Part shown: positions 26,635 to 35,779 of the stretch, one piece after another
How positions within the stretch are numbered: the first letter of the stretch is position 1
How the letters are laid out: each line of letters starts with the position of its first letter
NCBI GenBank assembly: GCA_019637335.1
Contig: JAHBVV010000002.1
Span: 361,564-425,563, forward strand
Direction: 5' to 3'
Origin: Candidatus Hydrogenedentota bacterium
GTDB taxonomy: Bacteria; Hydrogenedentota; Hydrogenedentia; Hydrogenedentales; JAEUWI01
Length of the DNA stretch: 64,000 bases
The notes under the pieces: generated by a model
What the model was told of the DNA's origin: nothing
Database searches by the model: none
Seen by the model: only the letters and a program-made list of their open reading frames with translations
Position numbers and translations under genes: made by a program

Positions 26635-27393
26635 ATGGAATCCATCGGAGAACGGTTGATCTGGAATTTTATCCCCTTCACCGATATCCCCATTCCCCTC
26701 GGCGGAATCAATGTCCTCACCGTCATCAATACCGCCGTCGTCATGGCCCTTATTTTCGGCCTCTCCTGGCTCGCCATCCGCCGCCGGGAACTCGTGCCCG
26801 GCCAGGCCCAGATGAGCCTCGAACTCTTCACCGGCATCTTTGACGGCCTCGTCACCAGTTCCCTCGAACTCGAAACCCGCGAGAAGAACCGGCGTTTCTT
26901 CCCCCTCATTGGCGCCCTCTTCCTATTCCTCATTCTCAGCAACTTCATCGGCTTCGTCCCCACCCACTATTTCGAAGAGCCGACCGCCGACATCAATTGC
27001 ACCCTCGGCCTCGGAATCCTCGGCATGGTCATCGCCACCTGGTGCGCCATCCGGACCAAGGGCGCCTACGGCTACTTCGAGGAGTTGCTCGGGCCTATGT
27101 GGCATCAGCCCGATGCCGCGCCCGGCGCGAAAATCGCCGGAAAGCTCTCCGCCCTCTTCTTCCTCCCGCTCAATATCATCGGCGAACTCGCCAAGGTCGT
27201 CTCGATATCGTTCCGTTTGTTCGGCAACATTATCGGCGGCAGCATTATCATCATCGTCGTTTCCAATCTCGTCTACAATTTCAGCATCCTCGCCATCGGG
27301 CTGGACCTCTTCTTCATTTTCTTCGTGGGCGCGGTGCAGGCCTTTGTGTTCACCATGCTCACCCTGACGTATATCGCAGTCGCCATCAAATAA
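26635..27393 (+). CDS. atpB: F-type ATP synthase subunit a
   Basis: A 252-residue membrane stator subunit that supplies the ion half-channels. The essential arginine is in SFRLFGNIIGGS, and the closing segment VGAVQAFVFTMLTLTYIAVAIK is the conserved last helix. The acidic residue that follows LFGN in E. coli (GE) is Ser here, a possible sign of different ion-channel chemistry. The ATG at 26635 gives the MESIGERLIW start and normal length. Confidence 0.92.
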   Translation: MESIGERLIWNFIPFTDIPIPLGGINVLTVINTAVVMALIFGLSWLAIRRRELVPGQAQMSLELFTGIFDGLVTSSLELETREKNRRFFPLIGALFLFLILSNFIGFVPTHYFEEPTADINCTLGLGILGMVIATWCAIRTKGAYGYFEELLGPMWHQPDAAPGAKIAGKLSALFFLPLNIIGELAKVVSISFRLFGNIIGGSIIIIVVSNLVYNFSILAIGLDLFFIFFVGAVQAFVFTMLTLTYIAVAIK

Positions 27394-27453
27394 AACGGTG
27401 GCCGCGCCCCGCCGCCAAACCAGATCGCGCCTGCGTCCAGGCAAGGGTTACCA

Positions 27454-28437
27454 GTGGAACTTGAACCGCATACATGGATGTTGCTCGGCAACTACGCCGG
27501 AGCCGGGCTCGCCCTCGGACTCGGGGGAGTCGGAGCCGCCATAGGCATGGGCAACGCCGCCGCGCAGGCCAATTTCGCCATGATGCGCCAGCCCCGTGTG
27601 CAGGGCGAAATGCTCCGCACCATGCTCATCGGCCAGGCCGTCGGCGGCAGCCCCTCCATCTTCGCCCTCGTCGTCGGCATGCTTATCCTCTTCGTGCCGC
27701 CCGCCGCGCCTGAAGTCGTCGGCGGCAACTACTTCGCCGCCATGATCGGCGCCGGCCTCGCCGTAGGTCTCGGGGCCTTCGGCAGCGGCCTCGGATGTGG
27801 ATGGCCCGCCGCCAGCGCCTGCGACGGCGTCGCGCGCAATCCCCGCCGCGCAAGCAACGCCACCCAATCCATGATCATCGGCCAGGCCGTCGCGCAATCC
27901 CCCAGCATCTTCGCGCTCGTCGTCGCCCTGATACTCGTCCTCGCCGCCCGCGAAGGCACCGATCTCCCCACCATGGGCATATGCATCGGGGCCGGGCTCG
28001 CCATGGGAGCCAGCGCGCTCGGATCGGGCATCGGCTCGGGACGCGCCGCCGGCGGCGCCGTCGACGGCATCGGCCGCTGGCCCCTCGCCTACGGGGTAAC
28101 CCTGCGCACCATGCTCATCGGCCAGGCCGTCTGCGAAACCCCCGCGATTTTCGGCATGCTCGTCGCATTCATCATGCTCTTCGCCATGGGCGACCTCGAC
28201 CCGGGCCTTATCGGCTTCGCCAAGACCTTCGGCGCCGCCGTAGCCGTCGGATTCGGCGGCATCGGCCCGGGCATCGGCTCGGGCCTCACCGCCGCCAGCG
28301 GATGCGCCGCCACCGCCGCCAGGCCCTCCAAGGACACCCTGATCCTGCGCACCATGCTCATCGGCCAGGCCGTTTCACAATCCACCGCCATCTACGCGCT
28401 TATTATCGCGCTGGCGCTCCTCTACGTTGTTGCTTGA
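27454..28437 (+). CDS. atpE: ATP synthase c subunit with four fused hairpins
   Basis: 327 residues, about four times the normal c subunit. Four hairpins (residues about 12-83, 92-166, 173-246, 254-327) each carry a glycine-rich first helix and a second helix with the IGQAV motif. The ion-binding carboxylate position is Gly65, Gln148, Glu228 and Gln309: only hairpin 3 keeps a glutamate. The first-helix ligand position is Met32, Cys115, Ser195 and Ser276. A 26-base stretch is identical in hairpins 1, 3 and 4, so duplication or gene conversion is recent. Start GTG has an AAGGG site. Fused c subunits are known in V-type enzymes and in the hybrid rotor of Acetobacterium woodii; this size within an F-type operon is unusual. 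Confidence 0.9.
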   Translation: MELEPHTWMLLGNYAGAGLALGLGGVGAAIGMGNAAAQANFAMMRQPRVQGEMLRTMLIGQAVGGSPSIFALVVGMLILFVPPAAPEVVGGNYFAAMIGAGLAVGLGAFGSGLGCGWPAASACDGVARNPRRASNATQSMIIGQAVAQSPSIFALVVALILVLAAREGTDLPTMGICIGAGLAMGASALGSGIGSGRAAGGAVDGIGRWPLAYGVTLRTMLIGQAVCETPAIFGMLVAFIMLFAMGDLDPGLIGFAKTFGAAVAVGFGGIGPGIGSGLTAASGCAATAARPSKDTLILRTMLIGQAVSQSTAIYALIIALALLYVVA

Positions 28438-28500
28438 TCCCGCGTATCGCGGGTTGGACTTTGTAAGAAAACACGGCCCCCCGGGCCCTGATAAAGGAAC

Positions 28501-28824
28501 ATGACCATGATCGACCCGACCACCATCGTGACGATTCTGAACACCGTCGCGGCACAGGCCCCCCAGGCCGCCACCGGCATCGACGGCGCCGACATCATGA
28601 AAGCCGGCGCGCTTATCGGAGCCGGCATCTGCATGGGCTTCGGAGCCATCGGGCCCGGCATCGGCGAAGGTTTCGCCGCCGGCAAGGCCTGCGAAGCCAT
28701 CGGGCGCTCCCCCCAGGACGCCGGCCTCCTCACCCGAACCATGCTCATCGGCCAGGCCGTTTCCGAATCCACCGGCATCTACTCGCTCGTTATCGCCCTG
28801 CTCATGCTCTTCGTGATTACCTGA
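28501..28824 (+). CDS. atpE: ATP synthase c subunit, single hairpin, sodium-type
   Basis: 107 residues with one hairpin and about 30 extra N-terminal residues. Helix 1 has GPGIGEG (Glu56) and helix 2 has [11 protein letters not shown] (Val87, Glu89, Ser90, Thr91, Tyr94). Against the Ilyobacter tartaricus rotor, Glu89/Ser90 equal E65/S66, and Glu56 lies where that protein has Gln32. Two carboxylates plus Ser/Thr is the sodium-coupling pattern reported for Fusobacterium nucleatum. Ion specificity is inferred. The ATG has an AAAGGAA site. It follows the four-hairpin gene by 63 bases, so both could enter the same ring. Confidence 0.92.
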   Translation: MTMIDPTTIVTILNTVAAQAPQAATGIDGADIMKAGALIGAGICMGFGAIGPGIGEGFAAGKACEAIGRSPQDAGLLTRTMLIGQAVSESTGIYSLVIALLMLFVIT

Positions 28825-28843
28825 TCCGGGATTTCGCAGCACC

Positions 28844-29263
28844 ATGGTTACCATCAACCTCACCCTCTTCGTACTCCTGGCCATGTTTCTGGCCTTCCTG
28901 TGGGCAATGCACCGGTTCATCTTTCGGCCCGTGCTTGCCCTCATGGACCAGCGAGAGCAGAAGATGGCCGAGGACCGGGCCGTGGCGCGCGAAGCAAGCG
29001 CCGACGCCGAACGGATCGAGGACGAGTACAAGCGCCGGCTCGCGGCAATACACCGGGAGGCCAATGTGCATATCACCCGCGCCCGGCGCGCCGCCCAGGA
29101 GCAACACCAGGCCCAGGTCGACGCCTTCAAGAAACGCGCGGACGAGGATCTGCAGGCGCTGCGCAAGGAAATCCGAAGCGACGTAAACAGCCAGCGCGAT
29201 CAGTTCGGCCCCCTGGCCCACGAAATCGCAAACGCCATGGCCAAGAAACTGGAACTGGAGTAG
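28844..29263 (+). CDS. atpF: F-type ATP synthase subunit b
   Basis: 139 residues: an N-terminal membrane helix (LTLFVLLAMFLAFLWAMHRF), the FRPVLALMDQRE transition, then a charged coiled coil. It is the peripheral stalk that links subunit a to the catalytic head. It is a little shorter than many b subunits, and a second b-type gene follows 3 bases later, so the stalk is probably a heterodimer. Confidence 0.85.
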   Translation: MVTINLTLFVLLAMFLAFLWAMHRFIFRPVLALMDQREQKMAEDRAVAREASADAERIEDEYKRRLAAIHREANVHITRARRAAQEQHQAQVDAFKKRADEDLQALRKEIRSDVNSQRDQFGPLAHEIANAMAKKLELE

Positions 29264-29266
29264 CCC

Positions 29267-30034
29267 GTGAGCCCCGATACCAAGAAATTCCTGCTCCGCC
29301 TGGGCCTCTGCGCCATAGCCGGCTGGATTGCGGGCAATTGGCTCCTCGGCCCGCCGGGGCTCTCCGACGCCTACATGGAGGCGAACCGGCACGAGCACGA
29401 GCACTACATCGAGATCATAAAGAGCCACGAGTACAAGCTCTACGCGCAGCGCCCCCACCTGGCCGACCTCGCCGCGGACCCCCATCTCGCCGATCGCGTG
29501 GCCTTTGTCGAGGCCTACACCGCCTCGGAAGACTTCCAGGCCGAACAACACCGGAGAGAGCTGTACAGCCTGTTCTTCGAGTTCTTCAATTCCGGCCTCG
29601 TCATCGTTCTCGCCGTGCGCCTCGGCCGCGCGCCGCTCCGCGCTTTCCTGGACGAACAAATCGAAGGAATTCGCGAGAAGCTGAGCCAGTCGGCCCGATC
29701 CCGGAAGACCGCCGTCGCGCGCAAGGCCGCCGCCGAAGTCTCCATTGATCGCCTCCCCGAAACCGAAATGCGCGTGCATGGCGAAACCGAACGCCGGCTT
29801 GAAAAGGACCTGCACGAACTCGCCGAGGCAAACCACTACAGCCTCGGGCTCCAGGAGCGCGAACTCGTCGAGCGAAAAAAGGCCGCCGTGCACAATGCGG
29901 AGCTCGCGGTCAAGAGACGCCTCGTCAACGCCGCAATTGAAGAATTGACCGCCCGCGTCCAACAAGCCCGCCATGACCAGAGCGCCGACCCCCTCCTCGA
30001 CGATTTCCTGGAAGAGCTGGAGGCGAAACGGTGA
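29267..30034 (+). CDS. atpF: N-terminally extended b-type ATP synthase subunit
   Basis: 255 residues. The second half is a normal b subunit: membrane helix EFFNSGLVIVLAVRLG, then RAPLRAFLDEQIEGIREKL and a long coiled coil ending in the delta-contact region. Ahead of it are about 100 extra residues with a further membrane segment (LRLGLCAIAGWIAGNWLLG) and a charged, probably extracytoplasmic stretch with many His/Glu (EANRHEHEHYIEI). The extra segment changes the expected membrane topology. It starts at GTG and overlaps the delta gene by 4 bases. Confidence 0.8.
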   Translation: MSPDTKKFLLRLGLCAIAGWIAGNWLLGPPGLSDAYMEANRHEHEHYIEIIKSHEYKLYAQRPHLADLAADPHLADRVAFVEAYTASEDFQAEQHRRELYSLFFEFFNSGLVIVLAVRLGRAPLRAFLDEQIEGIREKLSQSARSRKTAVARKAAAEVSIDRLPETEMRVHGETERRLEKDLHELAEANHYSLGLQERELVERKKAAVHNAELAVKRRLVNAAIEELTARVQQARHDQSADPLLDDFLEELEAKR

Positions 30035-30588
30035 AAAACTATCTCATCGCAAATCGCTACGCGCGCGGGCTCGACCGCGCACTTCCCGAGGAGGCCAACC
30101 GCGACGAAGCCGCGGCCAGCCTCCGTGATCTCGGCAAGCTCTATGCCGCGCAACACGGCCTCCGCAGCGTACTGTCAAATCCCGCCATTCCGGCCGATCA
30201 GCGGGCCGCCGTCTTGGAGTCCGTCCTCGAAAGGGAAGGGGCGCCGCGGCACGTCCGCGAACTCCTTCACACCATGCTGCGCCGCGGCCGCATCTCCATA
30301 CTCCCGGATGTCGCCGAGCTCTACTCGGCCATGGCGGACGCCCACCTCGGCCGGGCGGGCGCAGCCGTAACCACCGCATCGGAACTCTCCCCGGACCAGG
30401 CCGAGCAATTGCGGCTCGCCCTCGAACGCTTCACCGGGAAGAGCGTGCGCGCCGATTTCTCGGTCAACCCCAGGCTGCTCGGCGGCGTGGTTACGCGAAT
30501 TGAAGGCAAAATCATCGACGGAAGCCTCCGCGCCCGGATCCGGCGTCTCAAACAATCCCTGCTGCCAGAGGAGAATCTAGGCGGATGA
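30031..30588 (+). CDS. atpH: F-type ATP synthase subunit delta
   Basis: 185 residues. The N-terminal helical domain begins with the conserved [11 protein letters not shown], and the C-terminal part shows the family end ([32 protein letters not shown]). Delta joins the peripheral stalk to the top of the alpha/beta head. It starts at GTG overlapping the previous stop and ends in an ATGA overlap with the alpha gene. Confidence 0.92.
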   Translation: MKNYLIANRYARGLDRALPEEANRDEAAASLRDLGKLYAAQHGLRSVLSNPAIPADQRAAVLESVLEREGAPRHVRELLHTMLRRGRISILPDVAELYSAMADAHLGRAGAAVTTASELSPDQAEQLRLALERFTGKSVRADFSVNPRLLGGVVTRIEGKIIDGSLRARIRRLKQSLLPEENLGG

Positions 30589-32120
30589 AAATCCACGCTA
30601 CTGAAATCACGGAAATCATCAAACAACAGATCGCCGGCTTCGACTCCAAGGTGGACGTCGCCGAAGTGGGCACGGTCATCCAGGCGGGCGACGGTATCGC
30701 CCGTATCTTCGGCCTCGAAAACGTCATGGCCGGCGAAACCCTCGAATTCCCCCACGGCGTTAAGGGCATGGCCCTCAACCTCGAAGAGGACAATGTCGGC
30801 GTCGTGCTCTTCGGCGAGTACGAAAAAGTCGCCGAAGGCGACACCGTTAAGCGCACCGGAGCCATCACTTCGGTGCCCGTCGGCGACGCCCTCATCGGGC
30901 GCGTCGTTAACGCCCTGGGCGACCCCATCGACGGGCGCGGGCCCATCGAAACCACCGAATTCAATCCCGTCGAGCGCCTCGCCCCGGGCATCGTCGATCG
31001 CCAGCCCGTTTGCGAGCCCCTCCAGACCGGCATCAAGGCCGTCGACGCCATGACCCCCATCGGACGAGGCCAGCGAGAGCTGATCATCGGCGACCGCCAG
31101 ACCGGTAAGACCGCCATTGCGATTGACACCATCATCAACCAGCGAAACGAGGATGTGATCTGCATCTACGTCGCCATCGGGCAGAAGCGCTCCACGGTCG
31201 CCCGCGTCGTCAGCGAGCTCACCAGCCACGGCGCGATGAACTACACCATCGTCGTGGCGGCTTCCGCTTCCGTGCCCGCGCCCCTCCAGTACATCGCGCC
31301 CTATGCCGGTTCCGCCATGGGCGAATACTTCCGCGACCGCGGCAAGCACGTCCTGATAATCTTTGACGACCTCTCGAAACACGCCGTGGCCTACCGCCAG
31401 CTCTCGCTCCTCCTGCGCCGCCCCCCGGGCCGCGAAGCCTATCCGGGCGACGTCTTCTACCTCCACTCCCGCCTGCTCGAGCGCGCAGCCAAAATGAGCG
31501 GCGAGCGCGGCGGCGGAAGCCTCACCGCCCTGCCCATTATTGAAACCCAGGCCGGCGACGTCTCCGCATACATCCCGACCAACGTCATCTCCATCACCGA
31601 CGGCCAGATCTTCCTGGAAAGCGATCTCTTCTACTCCGGTGTGCGCCCCGCCATCAACGCCGGTATCTCCGTCTCCCGCGTCGGCGGCAACGCCCAGATC
31701 AAGGCCATGAAAAAAGTCTCCGGCACCCTCCGCCTCGACCTGGCGCAGTTCCGGGAACTCGAAGCCTTCGCCCAGTTCGGCAGCGACCTCGACCGCGCCA
31801 CCCAGTTGCAGCTCAACCTCGGCCGGCGCCTCGTGGAAATCCTCAAGCAGCCGCAATACCGGCCCCTCGCCGTCGAAAAGCAGGTCCTCATCATCTACGC
31901 CGCCACCTCCGGCTACCTGAACAACGTACCCGTCGCCGCCGTGCACCGCTACGAGGACGAACTCTATCATTACTTCGAAACCGACGCCCGCGATCTCATG
32001 GAAGACCTCCGCGCGAACCGCGAAATCACCAAGGATCTCAAGCCAAAGCTCGACGCCGCCCTGAAGGAATTCACGCAGCAGTTCGAAGTTCGCCACCGTG
32101 GAACCGTGGAAATCAACTAG
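30585..32120 (+). CDS. atpA: F-type ATP synthase subunit alpha
   Basis: 511 residues, normal length. It contains the non-catalytic nucleotide site P-loop GDRQTGKT, the signature [14 protein letters not shown], and [21 protein letters not shown]. Alpha alternates with beta in the head hexamer. All expected features are intact. Confidence 0.97.
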   Translation: MKIHATEITEIIKQQIAGFDSKVDVAEVGTVIQAGDGIARIFGLENVMAGETLEFPHGVKGMALNLEEDNVGVVLFGEYEKVAEGDTVKRTGAITSVPVGDALIGRVVNALGDPIDGRGPIETTEFNPVERLAPGIVDRQPVCEPLQTGIKAVDAMTPIGRGQRELIIGDRQTGKTAIAIDTIINQRNEDVICIYVAIGQKRSTVARVVSELTSHGAMNYTIVVAASASVPAPLQYIAPYAGSAMGEYFRDRGKHVLIIFDDLSKHAVAYRQLSLLLRRPPGREAYPGDVFYLHSRLLERAAKMSGERGGGSLTALPIIETQAGDVSAYIPTNVISITDGQIFLESDLFYSGVRPAINAGISVSRVGGNAQIKAMKKVSGTLRLDLAQFRELEAFAQFGSDLDRATQLQLNLGRRLVEILKQPQYRPLAVEKQVLIIYAATSGYLNNVPVAAVHRYEDELYHYFETDARDLMEDLRANREITKDLKPKLDAALKEFTQQFEVRHRGTVEIN

Positions 32121-32123
32121 GCC

Positions 32124-32993
32124 ATGGCAAACCTTCGCGACATAAAACGCCGCATCGGCAGCGTAAAGAGCACGCAGAAGATCACCAAAGCCATGAAAAT
32201 GGTCGCGGCGTCAAAGCTGCGCCGCGCCCAGGCCGCAATCACCCAGGCCCGCCCCTACGCCGCCCGCATGCGCGCCCTCGTGGACAGCCTCACGCGCCGC
32301 TCCGAGTTTGAAGGGCATCCACTCCTCCGCGGCGGCGACCCCGACACGGTGGCGCTGATCGTCGTCACCTCCGACAAAGGGCTCTGCGGCGGATTCAATA
32401 CGAATATTGTCAACCGCGCGCTTGCCGTCGCCGAGAACAAATTCAAGGGGCGCCAGGTCGAACTGATCGTGGCCGGCAGGAAGGGCCTGGAAGCGCTGAA
32501 GCGCCGCCCGGTCACCATACGCCATAATTACACCGGCATGGCCGATCAGCCCGCCACGCTGGCACAGACCATCGTCCAGGATATCTCCCGGGAATTCGCG
32601 CTCGGTAAGATCGGCGAAGTCTTCGTCGTCTACAACGAGTTCAAGTCCGCCGTCCAGCAGGCCGTGACGCTGGATCGCCTGCTTCCCTTCGAGCCCGAAG
32701 CCCCCGCGGGCGGCGGCGGCGGCGAGCAAGCGAAACCGCTCGACTACCTCTACGAGCCGTCGGACGAAGCCATCTTCGAGGCCCTGCTGGTGCAAAACCT
32801 CGAGATACAGGTACACCGCATCCTCCTGGAATCCTCCGCCAGCGAACTCGGCGCGCGCATGACCGCCATGGACGCCGCCACCCGAAACGCCGGCGAAGTT
32901 ATCGGGAAACTGACCCTGCAGTACAACCGCGCGCGGCAGAACGCGATCACCACCGAGCTCATCGAAGTGATCAGCGGAGCCGAGGCGCTCTAA
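32124..32993 (+). CDS. atpG: F-type ATP synthase subunit gamma
   Basis: 289 residues forming the rotating central shaft. The N-terminal helix ANLRDIKRRIGSVKSTQKIT with KAMKMVAASK, the TSDKGLCGGFN loop and the C-terminal ATRNAGEVIGKLTLQYNRARQ match the family closely. A short Gly-rich insertion (GGGGGEQ) lies near residue 195. Four bases separate it from alpha. Confidence 0.96.
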   Translation: MANLRDIKRRIGSVKSTQKITKAMKMVAASKLRRAQAAITQARPYAARMRALVDSLTRRSEFEGHPLLRGGDPDTVALIVVTSDKGLCGGFNTNIVNRALAVAENKFKGRQVELIVAGRKGLEALKRRPVTIRHNYTGMADQPATLAQTIVQDISREFALGKIGEVFVVYNEFKSAVQQAVTLDRLLPFEPEAPAGGGGGEQAKPLDYLYEPSDEAIFEALLVQNLEIQVHRILLESSASELGARMTAMDAATRNAGEVIGKLTLQYNRARQNAITTELIEVISGAEAL

Positions 32994-34508
<1,515 letters not shown>

Positions 34509-34510
34509 CG

Positions 34511-34930
34511 ATGGAAAACACGACCCTCAAATTCGAGCTGTGCTCGCCCGGCCGCGAACTGGTCGAATACGAGATTCGCGAGGCGGTCATTCCCGGCGAA
34601 TCGGGGGTCTTCACGGTCTATCCAGGCCATACCCCAACGCTGAGCACACTCATCCCCGGTGTGCTAACTATCCGAGACGCCAGCGACGCCGAACACTTCT
34701 TCGCGGTGCACGGCGGCTTCGTCGAAGTCCGCGAGGACGCCATCCGCATCCTGGCCGACACCTTTGAGGCCCAGGAGGACATCGACAAGGAACGCGCCGA
34801 GGCCGATCTGGAGCAGGCCCGCGAGCTGCTCCGGCGCCCGGCCGACTCCATCGAGTTCGCCCGCGCCGAAGTCGCCCTGGCCCGCGCAACCGCCCGCCTC
34901 CGGGCAAGCGCGCGCCACTCGTACCACTGA
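34511..34930 (+). CDS. atpC: F-type ATP synthase subunit epsilon
   Basis: 139 residues: beta-sandwich domain (LKFELCSPGRELVEYEIREAVIPGESGVF cut into strands; HGGFVEVRED) and a C-terminal helical hairpin rich in Glu/Arg that can regulate hydrolysis. A GTG two codons upstream overlaps the beta stop and is an alternative start. It ends the ATP synthase operon proper. Confidence 0.93.
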   Translation: MENTTLKFELCSPGRELVEYEIREAVIPGESGVFTVYPGHTPTLSTLIPGVLTIRDASDAEHFFAVHGGFVEVREDAIRILADTFEAQEDIDKERAEADLEQARELLRRPADSIEFARAEVALARATARLRASARHSYH

Positions 34931-34968
34931 ACCGCCCTGCGGAAAGCGCCCGCCCGGAGAACGCCACC

Positions 34969-35472
34969 GTGCCCGAACGCATCGACGAGTCCTGGTACAC
35001 GCGCCCCGGAGCGCTACCGGAGCGTGTATCCGCCGGCGGCGTGATCATTCGCATTGAGCGCGGAGCCCTCCTCGTCGCCCTGGTCCACGAGAAGGGATGT
35101 AGCGGCTACGTGCTCCCCAAAGGCGGCGTCGATGCCGGCGAATCCCTCGAAGAAGGCGCGCGCCGAGAAATCCAGGAGGAATCGGGACTCAACGATCTCG
35201 CCCTCATCGGCGATTTGGCCGTTCTCGAGCGCCTCAGTGAAGAAAAGGATAAGTGGTCCATCAACCACTACCTCCTCTTCCTTACCAGCCAGATCGAAGG
35301 AACCATCCTCGACACCGAGCACCACGACGAGCTCATTTGGGCCCCGCTGGACGCCCTACCCGCCATGTTCTGGCCCGACGAGCGCAAACTCCTCGAATCC
35401 AACCGCAAGACCATCTACGACCGCATCATCGCCCACCAGAACCCCCGAAAGCGAAAACGCGGCTTCGTCTGA
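34969..35472 (+). CDS. Nudix hydrolase
   Basis: 167 residues with a complete Nudix box (GGVDAGESLEEGARREIQEESGL read as G-x5-E-x7-REIQEES-x-L). It hydrolyses nucleoside diphosphate-linked compounds; the substrate, possibly a dinucleoside polyphosphate or an oxidised nucleotide, is unknown. It starts at GTG with a GGAGA site and lies 38 bases after subunit epsilon, so it may be transcribed with the ATP synthase genes. The C-terminus is Lys/Arg-rich (PRKRKRGFV). Confidence 0.85.
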   Translation: MPERIDESWYTRPGALPERVSAGGVIIRIERGALLVALVHEKGCSGYVLPKGGVDAGESLEEGARREIQEESGLNDLALIGDLAVLERLSEEKDKWSINHYLLFLTSQIEGTILDTEHHDELIWAPLDALPAMFWPDERKLLESNRKTIYDRIIAHQNPRKRKRGFV

Positions 35473-35779
35473 CGCCCCCCGCAGCTTCCCCATCCCCCCA
35501 CTCCACAAAAGCCGCCCCTCATTTCCCGTGCCACGCGATTCGGCAACGCCGATTCGTGTGCCCGTCCCCAGGACACCCCAAACCAGCACGACCCCCGAAC
35601 CCCAGCGGTTACTTCCTCATCACGCAATCAACGCATTTCCCACGCACAGTTCACAACGCACAATTCACAACTTGCCCAAGTCCCCCAAATCCCTTATCAT
35701 GAGCGGTCGGGCGCTGAGGCCCCGCCACAAGCGTGGCGCTTAACTCCAGCCCGATACGGAAGATCCACGGGAGAACGCC
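35473..35779. other. Intergenic region with one hairpin
   Basis: 307 bases. A perfect hairpin CGCCAC-aagc-GTGGCG is at 35723-35738, shortly before the acylase start. No gene or promoter is clear. GC content falls in the middle part. Confidence 0.4.

Noticed and set aside
27454..28437. V-type/A-type ATPase proteolipid instead of F-type c subunit
   Set aside because: All neighbours are F-type subunits in canonical order (a, c, b, delta, alpha, gamma, beta, epsilon), so it belongs to an F-type enzyme despite the fused hairpins.
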